Positions 23,596 through 31,705 of a DNA stretch of 31,991 nucleotides are shown piece by piece. The position numbers and the translations under genes are program-made. The notes below the pieces were generated by a model. It was not told the origin of the DNA. It saw nothing but the letters and a program-made list of their open reading frames with translations, and did no database searches. Location of the stretch: assembly GCA_018826545.1 (NCBI GenBank), contig JAHKAL010000060.1:1-31991 (forward strand), written 5' to 3'. The DNA comes from Patescibacteria group bacterium. GTDB taxonomy: Bacteria; Patescibacteriota; Microgenomatia; UBA8517. Position 1 is the first letter of the stretch. Every line of letters begins with the position of its first letter.

Positions 23596-24858
23596 TTATA
23601 TCTTCTCTTTTATAATCTCTATTGCTTTTAATAACTGTTCATCCTCAGTTGTGTCTATATTATTTTCAACTAAGATATCGGGTTCAATTCCTTTGTCATT
23701 AATCCAAAATCCGTTAGGAGTAAGCCATTTTGCAACAGTAATATGAAGTCCTGCTCCGTTTTCTAATTGAATAGGTTCTTGGATTGTACCTTTCCCAAAA
23801 CTGATATCTCCAATAATAGTTACTTTTTTAATCTCTCTTAATGCTCCTGCTAATATTTCGGATGCAGAAGCAGAACCTTCATTTACCAGAATTACAAAAG
23901 GTGTTTTTGTTAAAAGACCAATTCTATCAGATTTATATTCTTTTCTTATTCCATTTGCGCGCTCTTCAATAACAACTACAGAATTATTATCAACAAATTC
24001 AGCTGCGATATCTATTGCACCATCCATATACCCCCCAGGGTTACCTCTTAAATCTAAGATAATTGCTCTTGCACTTTCTTTTTTCAAGATTTCCCTAACT
24101 GTCTTTTGCCACTCAGTCAAAGTTTCACTCCCAAATTTAAGAAGTTTAATATGAGCAATTTCCTCATTATCACCAATAAAAGATAGAATCAAAGTAGGTA
24201 CATCTATTTTAGCTCTAACAATATCAGTCAAAAATGAATCATTTGAACCATCTCTTAAGAGGAGTAAAGAAACTTTACTTCCCGCAGAACCTCTGATAAT
24301 TTTTACAGCATCAGTCAGAGTCATTCCCCCAGTACCAGTATCAATTTTTTTAGATTCATCTTTAATACCTATTATAAAATCCCCTGCTCTAACACCAGCT
24401 TTTTCTGCAGGTGAATCTGGAAGAGGCGTAATTACTGAAAGTTGAGTTCCTTTATAACCCAATTGGATTCCAATTCCTTCAAAAGCTCCACTTAAATCTT
24501 CTTCAATAATTTTATTTTCTCTTGGAGGTAAAAAGGCTGTATAAGGATCCCCCAAAGAAGATACCATTCCACCAATAGCACCATAAATCATCTCTGAATA
24601 ATTAATTTTTGTTTTATCAAGATAGTTTTTTTCTAATATATCCCAGACTTGCCAGAAAAGAGAAAAATCAACATCCTCTTTATCTAAAGGTACTTCTCTA
24701 ACTATTTGAATATTTTTCTTACCTGCAAAATCTAATTTGTAACCATAAGACCCAATAATATATCCACCTGAAAAGATACCTAAAAATATAAGAAGATATA
24801 AAACAGATTTTCTTGCCTTAATAAAAGAAATTTTTGGCAGTTTAATTTTTTTCTCCAT
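23596..24858 (-). CDS. ctpA: S41 C-terminal processing protease with PDZ domain
   Basis: A 420-residue protein. Residues about 16-37 are a membrane anchor (SVLYLLIFLGIFSGGYIIGS). Residues 62-115 form the N-terminal helical domain, and about 118-205 the PDZ domain (AFEGIGIQLG...GVRAGDFIIGI). The S41 catalytic region has AIILDLRGNPGGYMDGA, GSASASEILAG (Ser331) and ISFGKGTIQ (Lys356); the 25-residue spacing of Ser and Lys fits other carboxyl-terminal processing proteases. It cleaves exported proteins near their C-termini outside the membrane. It lies 18 bases after rpsR and may share its transcript. The convergent prfA stop is four bases away. Confidence 0.95.
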   Translation of the reverse strand: MEKKIKLPKISFIKARKSVLYLLIFLGIFSGGYIIGSYGYKLDFAGKKNIQIVREVPLDKEDVDFSLFWQVWDILEKNYLDKTKINYSEMIYGAIGGMVSSLGDPYTAFLPPRENKIIEEDLSGAFEGIGIQLGYKGTQLSVITPLPDSPAEKAGVRAGDFIIGIKDESKKIDTGTGGMTLTDAVKIIRGSAGSKVSLLLLRDGSNDSFLTDIVRAKIDVPTLILSFIGDNEEIAHIKLLKFGSETLTEWQKTVREILKKESARAIILDLRGNPGGYMDGAIDIAAEFVDNNSVVVIEERANGIRKEYKSDRIGLLTKTPFVILVNEGSASASEILAGALREIKKVTIIGDISFGKGTIQEPIQLENGAGLHITVAKWLTPNGFWINDKGIEPDILVENNIDTTEDEQLLKAIEIIKEKI

Positions 24859-24876
24859 ACAAAAAATAATAACCCA

Positions 24877-25125
24877 TTAGAGGCTTGATGTGAAGGGTAA
24901 AAGTCCAATCATCCTTGATCTTTTTATTTGAATAGCAACTCTTCTTTGATGTTTAGAACAAAGTCCAGTTCTTAATTTCGGCATAATCTTTGCCCTATCA
25001 GTCATATATTTTCTTAAAGTATTTACATCTTTATAATCTGGAAGTTTTTTAGCATGACAAAATTCACAATTTGTTGGAATTGGTCTTAACTTGATAATTT
25101 TTCGCCTTGAAGATTTTTTAGCCAT
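24877..25125 (-). CDS. rpsR: Ribosomal protein bS18
   Basis: An 82-residue protein. It has the S18 core DYKDVNTLRKYMTDRAKIMP and RTGLCSKHQRRVAIQIKRSR-MIGLLPF. The N-terminus is basic. A CEFC pair and a later CSKH suggest a zinc-binding variant, which is known for some S18 proteins. It binds 16S rRNA in the platform next to S6. It is the third gene of the conserved rpsF-ssb-rpsR operon, starting eight bases after the ssb stop. Confidence 0.95.
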   Translation of the reverse strand: MAKKSSRRKIIKLRPIPTNCEFCHAKKLPDYKDVNTLRKYMTDRAKIMPKLRTGLCSKHQRRVAIQIKRSRMIGLLPFTSSL

Positions 25126-25133
25126 ACTATTTT

Positions 25134-25661
25134 TTAGAAGGGAATTTCATCTTCCGATTCATCCTTTTTTGTTTCTTTTTCTTTTTTAATAGGTTTTTCT
25201 TTTCTACCTTGCTTTTCTTTCTTTTCCTCAACTTCTTCAACTGGTGCTTCCTGAACTTCTTCACCAATATTTTCTGGTACATCAAAACTATCTGTGCTAT
25301 CTGTGCTATCTGTACTACCACCATCTCTTTTTGAATCAAGAATAATCATTTCATTTATTACAATTTCTGTAGTTGTTCTTTGTGCTCCATCCTGACCTGT
25401 CCAACTTCTAGTTTGAAGTCTCCCCTCAACAAAAATTTTCCTTCCCTTTGTTAAAAGTTGTGAACATATTTCAGCTAGTTTGTTCCAAGCTACTAATTTG
25501 TGAAATTCTGCAGAATCTTTTTTCTCACCTGATTCAGTAACCCACTGTCTATTGGTAGCCAAACCGAGGGTGCAAACTGCAGTTCCTTGAGGGGTATACC
25601 TGAGTTCTGGATCTCTGGTTAAATTTCCTATTAATGTAGCTTTGTTTAAACTTCTTGCCAT
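25134..25661 (-). CDS. ssb: Single-stranded DNA-binding protein
   Basis: A 175-residue protein. Residues 1-110 are the OB fold (ARSLNKATLIGNLTRDPELRYTP read as MARSLNKATLIGNLTRDPEL, then FHKLVAWNKLAEICSQLLTKG, KIFVEGRLQTRSWTGQDG). The low-complexity linker contains an STD repeat (three 9-base copies at 25288-25314) and a Lys/Glu-rich section. The tail DESEDEIPF matches the acidic protein-interaction tip (DDDIPF in E. coli). It coats ssDNA during replication and repair. Two bases separate it from rpsF. Confidence 0.96.
   Translation of the reverse strand: MARSLNKATLIGNLTRDPELRYTPQGTAVCTLGLATNRQWVTESGEKKDSAEFHKLVAWNKLAEICSQLLTKGRKIFVEGRLQTRSWTGQDGAQRTTTEIVINEMIILDSKRDGGSTDSTDSTDSFDVPENIGEEVQEAPVEEVEEKKEKQGRKEKPIKKEKETKKDESEDEIPF
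25288..25314 (-). repeat. 9-base tandem repeat in the ssb linker
   Basis: Three copies of CTATCTGTG (the last CTATCTGTA) encode three Ser-Thr-Asp units in the flexible linker. Such repeats can change copy number by slippage without breaking the frame. Confidence 0.7.
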
Positions 25662-25663
25662 TT

Positions 25664-25945
25664 TTAAATTCTAACTAATAAAAACTTTCTTATATCTTCC
25701 TCCATTTTAAGTTTTAAGTTCAAACTTTTTATAGAGCCTTTCTCAAATTCTAATAGAAAATGTATAAAATATCCAGGATTATTTTTTCCAGCCTTTTGAT
25801 ACATTTCTTTTTCTCCCCAATCTTCGGTCTTTACTATCTTTCCTTCAAAGGTAGTAATTATTTTCTCAATAGTAGAAATAACAGTTTTTCTCTTGGCGGG
25901 AGTTGACTTTCCATCCAACACTATTGTTAATTCGTATTTATCCAT
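25664..25945 (-). CDS. rpsF: Ribosomal protein bS6
   Basis: A 93-residue protein with the ferredoxin-like S6 fold: MDKYELTIVLDGKSTPAKRK, KIITTFEGKIVKTEDWGEKE and YFIHFLLEFEKGSIKSLNLK. It forms a heterodimer with S18 on 16S rRNA. It opens the rpsF-ssb-rpsR operon. The longer start at 25963 overlaps the predicted -10 box, so the ATG at 25945 (leaderless) is preferred. The promoter is at 25954-25983. Confidence 0.92.
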   Translation of the reverse strand: MDKYELTIVLDGKSTPAKRKTVISTIEKIITTFEGKIVKTEDWGEKEMYQKAGKNNPGYFIHFLLEFEKGSIKSLNLKLKMEEDIRKFLLVRI

Positions 25946-25953
25946 CGGGGTAA

Positions 25954-25998
25954 AGTATATCATTTTGAGCTTGACATATTCAATATGTGATATATTAT
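25954..25998. promoter_or_regulatory. Divergent promoters of rpsF and the 64-residue gene sharing a 15-base palindrome
   Basis: Minus strand: TTGAAT (25983-25978), 18 bases, TATACT (25959-25954), giving a leaderless rpsF. Plus strand: TTGACA (25971-25976), 16 bases, TATTAT (25993-25998). ACATATT-C-AATATGT (25974-25988) covers the -35 boxes of both and is a candidate operator. Confidence 0.5.
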
Positions 25999-26008
25999 TC
26001 TTTTAAGG

Positions 26009-26203
26009 ATGGAGAGAGATAATCTAATAGAACAATTAAATAGAAAGTCTGATCATTTGGCCACTCAATTTGGCTCGAATTCTAAAATAAGAAAAGCCTA
26101 TCTTAGAATAACCGAATTAGTTGTAAATGGAGAAACCTTTCCGGATGCGATTGAAAAAGTAATTTTGGAGTTTGATAAAAAGGCAACTAAGAACCAATCT
26201 TGA
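26009..26203 (+). CDS. Small protein of unknown function
   Basis: A 64-residue protein, MERDNLIEQLNRKSDHLATQ-onward, predicted to be mostly helical and charged (RKAYLRITELVVNGETF, PDAIEKVILEFDKK). No family is recognised. It has a good promoter, with the ATG a few bases past +1, and shares a palindromic regulatory region with rpsF. Its last 17 bases overlap the convergent ychF gene. Expression is likely from the promoter; function is unknown. Confidence 0.6.
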   Translation: MERDNLIEQLNRKSDHLATQFGSNSKIRKAYLRITELVVNGETFPDAIEKVILEFDKKATKNQS

Positions 26204-27293
26204 ATTCAACTACATCTGATTCTTTAACTATATAATCTCTCCCCTCAGATCTAACCCTACCTAGTTCTCTTGCTTTTTTCCATCCACCTGACAAGATAAA
26301 ATCATTAAATAAACAAACATCCGCTTTTATAAATTTCTTTTCAAAATCAGTGTGAATTACCTCTGAAGCTTTTTGAGCATCAATTCCATCTTTAATTGTC
26401 CAAGCCCTAACTTCTTTCTCTCTAGCTGTTAAAAAAGTAATAAGTCCGAGTGTAGAAAAAGCTTTTTTAATTAATCTTTCAAGTCCACTTTCTAAAACTT
26501 TCAAATCTTTTAAATATTGTGCTTGTTCATCATTAGATAAAGATGCAAGCTCGGACTCGATCTTTGCAGATATTACAACTATTTGATCTTTTTGGACATC
26601 AAGTTCCTTTGCCCACTTATCTTCAATTTTTGATGAATTTACCAAGTCAGATTCATCTACATTTAAAGCAATAAGAATTGGCTTTGAAGTTAACATACTT
26701 AATTGTTTTGCAACTGTCTTTTCTTCATCGTTTAAGTCTATTAATCTTGCAGGTATTCCCTTTTCTAAACCCGACTTTAGTTTAGTTACAACGTCCCACC
26801 AAAACTTAAGTTCCTTATCAGGAGTATTACCTGGATCTTTTTGTTTTTCTAAAGTTTGCAGGTCAGCAAGTTTAAGTTCTGTCTCAACTGTCTCAAAATC
26901 AGACTTAGGGTCCACTGAACCACTTTTAACAATATCCTTATCACTAAATAGTCTAACTACATGACAAATCGCATCAACCTCTCTTATATGAGATAAAAAC
27001 TTATTTCCCAATCCTTCTCCTTTATGCGCACCAGCAATTAAACCTGCAATATCAACAAATTCACAAGTTGCCGGAACTTCTGGAGGAAGACTTTGCATAC
27101 TTTCAGCTTCTTTTGTTACCTCAGCAAGTTTTCCTAATTTCTCATTGGGAACAGGCACAACACCAATATTTGGTTCAATTGTGGCAAAAGGAAAATTCGC
27201 AACAAAAGCCTGTTGCTTTTTTAGAAGTGCATTAAACAGCGTAGACTTACCTACATTTGGAAGACCTACTATCCCGACTTTTAAAGCTGACAT
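26187..27293 (-). CDS. ychF: YchF (Obg-family) ATPase/GTPase
   Basis: A 368-residue P-loop protein. G1 is GLPNVGKST (10-18) and the family segment FVANFPFATIEPNIGVVPVP follows. G3 is DIAGLIAGAHKGEGLGNKFL. The G4 equivalent is NVDESD, the NxxE-type motif that makes YchF prefer ATP. A coiled coil and the C-terminal TGS domain follow (FLTAREKEVRAWTIKDG...GRDYIVKESDVVEFK). YchF binds ribosomes and is linked to stress responses in other bacteria. It overlaps the 64-residue gene by 17 bases at its 3' end. Confidence 0.97.
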   Translation of the reverse strand: MSALKVGIVGLPNVGKSTLFNALLKKQQAFVANFPFATIEPNIGVVPVPNEKLGKLAEVTKEAESMQSLPPEVPATCEFVDIAGLIAGAHKGEGLGNKFLSHIREVDAICHVVRLFSDKDIVKSGSVDPKSDFETVETELKLADLQTLEKQKDPGNTPDKELKFWWDVVTKLKSGLEKGIPARLIDLNDEEKTVAKQLSMLTSKPILIALNVDESDLVNSSKIEDKWAKELDVQKDQIVVISAKIESELASLSNDEQAQYLKDLKVLESGLERLIKKAFSTLGLITFLTAREKEVRAWTIKDGIDAQKASEVIHTDFEKKFIKADVCLFNDFILSGGWKKARELGRVRSEGRDYIVKESDVVEFKIGS

Positions 27294-27313
27294 GAGAGTA
27301 TTTTAACATATGA

Positions 27314-27943
27314 CTATCGAAATATTTTTAGAAGTTCTTCAGGTGTTTCTATTAACCAATCTGGGTATTTCTCTTGTAATGCTTCTTTGCCATTTAATCC
27401 CCAGGTTACTGCCATTGTCTTTATTCCACATTTTTTGCCCGCCTCTACATCCCTTGTTTCGTCTCCCATATAGACTATTTGCTCTTTCTGAACACCCGAA
27501 TCTACAATAAGCTTGTTTATTAAATCACTTTTTCCATATAACCCACTTTCCGAATATATTCCACTGAAAAAGTCTATCTTAAATCTGTTTAAAAGATTTT
27601 CAACATTTGTTTTGGTATTGGACGTCACAATATACATTTTATACCCCCTTTCTGATAAAGATTCTAAAACCTTAGTTATTCCCTCAACAGGTTTAAGACT
27701 TTCCGCTCTTTCTGCCAATCCCCTGTGGATACCTTTTAAAATCTCTGGGATAGATTCTTTCTTTATCTTCAATTCATTAACCATCCCCTTTGTGCTCATT
27801 TTTCTAAATTCGGCATACTCTTCATTTTTAATTTTCCGAAATCCTAAACGCGGAGATAAATCATTAATAGCCTCAAACATCGCCACTACCGAATCTGAAA
27901 TAGTTCCATCAAAATCAAAAATTATAATTGGTTTAGTATTCAT
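27314..27943 (-). CDS. HAD hydrolase, phosphoglycolate phosphatase-like
   Basis: A 209-residue protein with HAD motif I IIIFDFDGTISDS (nucleophile Asp10 and Asp12), motif II MYIVTSNTKTN, a motif III Lys in GLYGKSDLI, and motif IV VYMGDETRDVEAGKK. The C1-cap (residues 20-85) resembles Gph/PpaX enzymes, which act on phosphoglycolate or pyrophosphate-type substrates; the substrate is unproven. The start codon overlaps the stop of the minus-strand repeat ORF (ATGA), and the gene lies next to the repeat array. Motifs are complete. Confidence 0.85.
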   Translation of the reverse strand: MNTKPIIIFDFDGTISDSVVAMFEAINDLSPRLGFRKIKNEEYAEFRKMSTKGMVNELKIKKESIPEILKGIHRGLAERAESLKPVEGITKVLESLSERGYKMYIVTSNTKTNVENLLNRFKIDFFSGIYSESGLYGKSDLINKLIVDSGVQKEQIVYMGDETRDVEAGKKCGIKTMAVTWGLNGKEALQEKYPDWLIETPEELLKIFR

Positions 27944-28122
27944 GTATTTATGTTACCAGAAACAGCAGATGATAATATTCTACCCAACTCATCTCTTTCT
28001 AGAATCTTTCTATTCTTATTTGGCTCTGGAATCTTAAATTTAAAGTAAAAATCAAAAGTTGGGACGGTGAAATGAGTGTCCCGCATTTTATACATCTCAT
28101 GCAAGAATTTTATCATATTCAT
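27940..28122 (-). CDS. Short ORF formed by repeat copy B (60 residues)
   Basis: The ORF encodes MNMIKFLHEMYKMRDTHF followed by VPTFDFYFKFKIPEPNKNRK and ILERDELGRILSS. The central 45 residues are shared with the other minus-strand copies in this window. It is co-linear with and overlaps the start of the HAD gene (ATGA), so it might be translated ahead of it. No family is recognised. Since other copies are frameshifted or lack starts, it may be a repeat rather than a functional gene. Confidence 0.35.
   Translation of the reverse strand: MNMIKFLHEMYKMRDTHFTVPTFDFYFKFKIPEPNKNRKILERDELGRILSSAVSGNINT
27975..28085 (-). repeat. Repeat copy B with hairpin
   Basis: The 14-base core AAGTAAAAATCAAA is at 28043-28056 (plus strand). 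The following hairpin is GGGAC (28061-28065), loop of 12, GTCCC (28078-28082). The minus-strand peptide is TFDFYFK...ERDELGRILS. Confidence 0.75.
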
Positions 28123-28123
28123 T

Positions 28124-28222
28124 AAGTATCCTTTCCATATTTAACCTCGGAAGTGCTACTTTAAAGTAAAAATCAAACATATATAACACAAATGGAGAGG
28201 TATTTAGAAATTGTGTTAATAT
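28124..28222 (-). repeat. Repeat copy A (truncated) with hairpin
   Basis: Core AAGTAAAAATCAAA at 28164-28177. The minus strand reads FDFYFKVALPRLNMERIL and then departs from the consensus. The hairpin is ATATAACACAA (28181-28191) with TTGTGTTAATAT (28211-28222), one bulge. It lies head to tail with copy B, 121 bases apart, and its hairpin overlaps the corA upstream region. Confidence 0.7.
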
Positions 28223-28230
28223 AATATTTA

Positions 28231-29163
28231 GTGATTAACTTTTATTTTAAAACCATAAGAGATCGAAAAATAAAAAGGATAGCTCGTTTTAAATCTGGAT
28301 GTTGGATTCGTGTTTATAATCCTTCTGATAAGGAATTAGAGACATTAGAAAAGAGATATTCGTTAGAAAAAGGTCATCTTATAGACGCTCTTGATCCATA
28401 TGAAGTTCCACGTATTGAAACTGAAAACGGATCTGCTTATATCTTTACCCGCTACCCTATTCAACCTGAAAAGAACGGAAAGATAATCACCATTCCCCTT
28501 TTAATAGTGGTATGTGAAGATTTTATCCTAACTCTTTCTTCTGAAGACCTGCAATTGAAAGAAAAACTTTTTAAACAAGACATAGATTTTTCGACAACAC
28601 AAAGAACTAAATTCACACTTCAAATCCTTTTTAATATCAACCATACATTCAATAAATTTTTAAATACCATCAGTCGAGATATCAGAAAAACGAATGTTGA
28701 TTTAGAAAAAATAAATATTAAAAATAGTGATATCATTCGGCTTGTCGGCTTCGAAACTATCCTTAATGACTTCTTATCAGCCCTAGAACCGATTAAAGGT
28801 AATATAAGTATGTTAACTTCGGGAAAAATATTGGAACTTTTTGAAGAAGATAAAGATTTAATAGAAGATTTGCTTTTGAATAATAATCAGTTGATTGGAA
28901 TTTCTAAATCTAATCTTAAAAATATTGTTAATATTCGCGAGGCATATTCTACTATCATGGGCAACAATTTAAACAAAATAATTAAATTTTTGACTGCTCT
29001 AACTGTAGTCTTAAATATCCCTGTTCTTATAAGTGGTTTTTACGGAATGAATGTAGCACTACCCTTAGCCCAATCTGGTTTTGCTTTCTGGTATCTAGTT
29101 TTCTCAAGCGTTATTATCTCAATAATACTAATCATTGTTTTTATAAAAATGGATTGGTTCTAA
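28231..29163 (+). CDS. corA: CorA-family divalent metal transporter
   Basis: A 310-residue protein. The N-terminal cytoplasmic domain (to about 245) is alpha/beta and helical. Two C-terminal membrane helices follow, with the diagnostic YGMN motif (GMN at 272-274) in ISGFYGMNVALPL and the ending IISIILIIVFIKMDWF. CorA channels carry Mg2+ (also Co2+ or Ni2+) as pentamers. The start is GTG at 28231; a TATAAT at 28220-28225 puts +1 at or beside it. It is the only plus-strand gene in the repeat array region, bounded by copy A upstream and copy C downstream. Confidence 0.92.
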   Translation: MINFYFKTIRDRKIKRIARFKSGCWIRVYNPSDKELETLEKRYSLEKGHLIDALDPYEVPRIETENGSAYIFTRYPIQPEKNGKIITIPLLIVVCEDFILTLSSEDLQLKEKLFKQDIDFSTTQRTKFTLQILFNINHTFNKFLNTISRDIRKTNVDLEKINIKNSDIIRLVGFETILNDFLSALEPIKGNISMLTSGKILELFEEDKDLIEDLLLNNNQLIGISKSNLKNIVNIREAYSTIMGNNLNKIIKFLTALTVVLNIPVLISGFYGMNVALPLAQSGFAFWYLVFSSVIISIILIIVFIKMDWF

Positions 29164-29179
29164 TTCTTATTAATCAATT

Positions 29180-29320
29180 ATCTTCACAATTCTAGAACTA
29201 ACAATTTTACCTAAGGAATCCTTTTTAACGATAATTCTTTCTTTATTTGGTTGGCTTTGGAAATATCATTCTGAAGTAAAAATCAAAAGTTGGACTAATA
29301 AAAAGTGAATCCAAACTTTT
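29180..29320 (-). repeat. Repeat copy C (frameshifted) with strong hairpin
   Basis: Core AAGTAAAAATCAAA at 29274-29287. The minus strand reads SPTFDFYFRMIFPK, then needs a frame change to continue NKERIIVKKDSLGKIVSS, so it is a decayed coding copy. The hairpin is AAAAGTTGGA (29285-29294), a 15-base loop, TCCAAACTTTT (29310-29320), ten pairs with one bulge. The remainder of the 29164-29424 gap shows nothing else. Confidence 0.75.
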
Positions 29321-29424
29321 AAGGATGAAGTGGTTAAATTTTATTACACTCACTTTAAATTTCCCGAATACATAAATTCACAGTTAATTCCCTTTTTGAC
29401 ATCTTAAAAAATCTCTTTGAAAAA

Positions 29425-30189
29425 TTAAGTTAGATTTATCTTCCACTTCTCGTTATACTTATTCACAAACTCTTTATATTTACTATATTTTTCTCTAAGC
29501 TTTATATTGTCATCATTAAGTACTTCACTAATAAAACCTTTTACTTGACTTATCTTTCGATCTAAATCTGTAGCCTCATCATTGTCATTTATAATACCCA
29601 CGATTCCAAAAACATCAGATTCAACAATTTTCCTAACTAGAAACTGGTAATAGCTATCATTAACATGTGGATTTTTTCCCTTTGCAATAGGTAAACCAAT
29701 AGCATCCTTAAACTTTTTTTTGTTGTATGCAATATCCTTCTTTACCAGTGAATTTTTGTTATACCCATATGAAAGTTTTTCAAATTCCCTGTGAAGCCTC
29801 GCTAAATTTTTTTCCGGGTCGATTACACTTTGATAAGCATGTGTCTTGGTTGTCAATACAGATGATTCTTCTCTGATAAGCTTGGGTTGGAAACATACTT
29901 CTTCCTTGTGCTTTTTATGTTTTTTGTGTCTTTTTGCTTTCTTAAGTTCATCGTCTGTATAAAGTGGAATTTTTCTTCCATTTCGCATATTCATTATTAT
30001 TACGTTTTTCCTAGAATTAACTGCATCTCTAAATTTTTGATCTTCATCCATTAAACTTAAATAATATCCAAGAACAAACCTATTATTATCATCCATGTCT
30101 TCCTTTTTAATTTTATCCAATAAAAAAAGTGCTATTGTTTCAAGCACATTACTATCGTAACTACCAGCTTGACGTTCTAGATTTGCCAT
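29425..30189 (-). CDS. Protein of unknown function, accessory
   Basis: A 254-residue hydrophilic protein with no recognised family. The N-terminus (LETIALFLLDKIKKEDMDDN) is helical. A basic block KRHKKHKKHKE lies near residues 86-97, perhaps binding nucleic acid. The rest is helical and charged (NLARLHREFEKLSYGYNKN, IGLPIAKGKNP, QVKGFISEVLNDDNIK). No membrane segment or signal peptide is visible. It is bounded by repeat copy C downstream and copy D upstream, like a cassette. Function is unknown. Confidence 0.55.
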   Translation of the reverse strand: MANLERQAGSYDSNVLETIALFLLDKIKKEDMDDNNRFVLGYYLSLMDEDQKFRDAVNSRKNVIIMNMRNGRKIPLYTDDELKKAKRHKKHKKHKEEVCFQPKLIREESSVLTTKTHAYQSVIDPEKNLARLHREFEKLSYGYNKNSLVKKDIAYNKKKFKDAIGLPIAKGKNPHVNDSYYQFLVRKIVESDVFGIVGIINDNDEATDLDRKISQVKGFISEVLNDDNIKLREKYSKYKEFVNKYNEKWKINLT

Positions 30190-30399
30190 ATAGGTTGCAT
30201 TTTATCAAATTTTTGAATTCCACCAAATTTTTCCAATAAAAATAAAATAAACCTAATTATCTATCTTAATTATTATTGTTAAAATTCCGTAAATATTCTT
30301 TGAAGATTTGACTTTAATTCTTTTATCTACATTATTTAGTCTTGCTTATGTATTCATAACTTACTTATGGGGGTATATATCATTTGATACCTGGGATTT

Positions 30400-30511
30400 A
30401 ACTATTCTCTCCAAGTAATCTCTTTCTATGATCTCTCTTTCCTTTCTTGCCCTTGGAAGTACTACCTTGAAGTAAAAATCAAAGGTTGGATTAGTGAAAT
30501 GAAGATCCCAA
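30400..30511 (-). repeat. Repeat copy D with hairpin, at the 3' end of the ATPase gene
   Basis: Core AAGTAAAAATCAAA at 30470-30483. The minus strand reads NPTFDFYFKVVLPRARKERE, then IIERDYLERIVKS. The hairpin is TTGGAT (30486-30491), loop of 13, ATCCCAA (30505-30511), with one bulge. The open frame runs past the ATPase stop in another frame but has no ATG. Copy D holds most of the recognisable content of the 30190-30523 gap; the rest shows no gene. Confidence 0.75.
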
Positions 30512-30523
30512 TTTTCATCTGAA

Positions 30524-31696
30524 CTAAACCCAATAATTATCTTTAGAAATAACTACCATTCTTGATTCCGGATAACGGGACATAAATGCCTGATTAATTC
30601 GTTGTGATTTACTCTTTATTTCTACCGCAATAATATCGTGATTTGATTTGCTCAAAACCAAATCTACCTCCGAACCACCTTTGGTTCTCCAATAGTTAAA
30701 ATTATATCCAAAGTTTCCATAATAGTTATATTTAAAAAGTTCGCTTACGATAAAGTTTTCAAATAACTGACCAGAATCTCCCCGATTCTCCACAGGATCA
30801 AAATTATTTATCAAAGCATTTCTCAATCCAAGATCATAAAAGAACACTTTGGGCATTTTTGCAATTTCATCTCTTTTTCTCGATGTGTAAGGCTTGATAG
30901 TAAAAATAATAAAACTTTGTTCAAAGAGTTCAATGTACCTTTTTACAGTCCTTGCTCCAATACCCAACTTAGAAGCCAATTCCGCATAATTAACCTGTGA
31001 ACCAATCTGATATGCCAAAAGTTTGAGTAGTGAAAGAGCCGCAGGCTTGTTTTCCAAAAGTGATAATTCAACCAAATCTTTAAACACGACACTATCAATC
31101 AAGTTGGTCAAGTAAACCGAATCACTAGGATGAGATTGCATAGCCGGATATAATCCATATACCAAAATATTATTTAGCACTGCTTTATGGTCATATGGTC
31201 TAAATATTTCTTCTGTTTCCCCTCCTTTAAGTAAATTTTCCATGGGCCGAAATGATAGAGTATTCTCGAGACCGTTTTGTACCAAATATTCACTTAGTGA
31301 TAATGGATAAAGGTAATAATCTATTTTCCTTCCTGCCAAACTTTCTGACGCCTTATTCTTAATATTAAAAGCAGAAGACCCTGTAATGATAAGTTTATAC
31401 TCCGGTAGTTGATCAAAGAATATTTTAGCCGCCCTTCCCGGATCGCTTAATTTATGAATCTCATCCACCACTATCAAACTATCATTAGAGTTTAACAACT
31501 GCTTATAGACAGCTGGGTCATAACGCTCGAGAGCGTTTTTAATAGGTTCATTGTCAACAACTAAATAATGCGCATCAGAAAAAATCCTCTTAAGAATAGT
31601 AGTTTTACCCACTTGTCTCGCTCCCAATAAAACCAAAACCTCGTTATATTTAGTAAAATGGCTGGCCAGTGCCTGATCCAGATGTCTAACTATCAT
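30524..31696 (-). CDS. AAA ATPase with DUF4143 C-terminal domain
   Basis: A 390-residue protein. The AAA_14 domain has Walker A GARQVGKTTILKRIF (25-39) and Walker B SLIVVDEIHKL; sensor 1 is LIITGSSAF. The C-terminal DUF4143 part has GARTVKRYIELFEQSFIIF and ENFIVSELFKYNYY, then the nuclease-like WRTKGGSEVDLVL...AVEIKSKSQ (the E-D-ExK arrangement of PD-(D/E)XK enzymes). These ATPases are common in prokaryotes, often near mobile or defence genes, and their role is not settled. The promoter is at 31706-31734. Its stop is 12 bases before the hairpin of repeat copy D. Confidence 0.92.
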   Translation of the reverse strand: MIVRHLDQALASHFTKYNEVLVLLGARQVGKTTILKRIFSDAHYLVVDNEPIKNALERYDPAVYKQLLNSNDSLIVVDEIHKLSDPGRAAKIFFDQLPEYKLIITGSSAFNIKNKASESLAGRKIDYYLYPLSLSEYLVQNGLENTLSFRPMENLLKGGETEEIFRPYDHKAVLNNILVYGLYPAMQSHPSDSVYLTNLIDSVVFKDLVELSLLENKPAALSLLKLLAYQIGSQVNYAELASKLGIGARTVKRYIELFEQSFIIFTIKPYTSRKRDEIAKMPKVFFYDLGLRNALINNFDPVENRGDSGQLFENFIVSELFKYNYYGNFGYNFNYWRTKGGSEVDLVLSKSNHDIIAVEIKSKSQRINQAFMSRYPESRMVVISKDNYWV

Positions 31697-31705
31697 AGTA
31701 TATAC

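Noticed and set aside
25127..25339. 70-residue lysine-rich minus-strand ORF
   Set aside because: Out-of-frame shadow of the ssb linker and tail.
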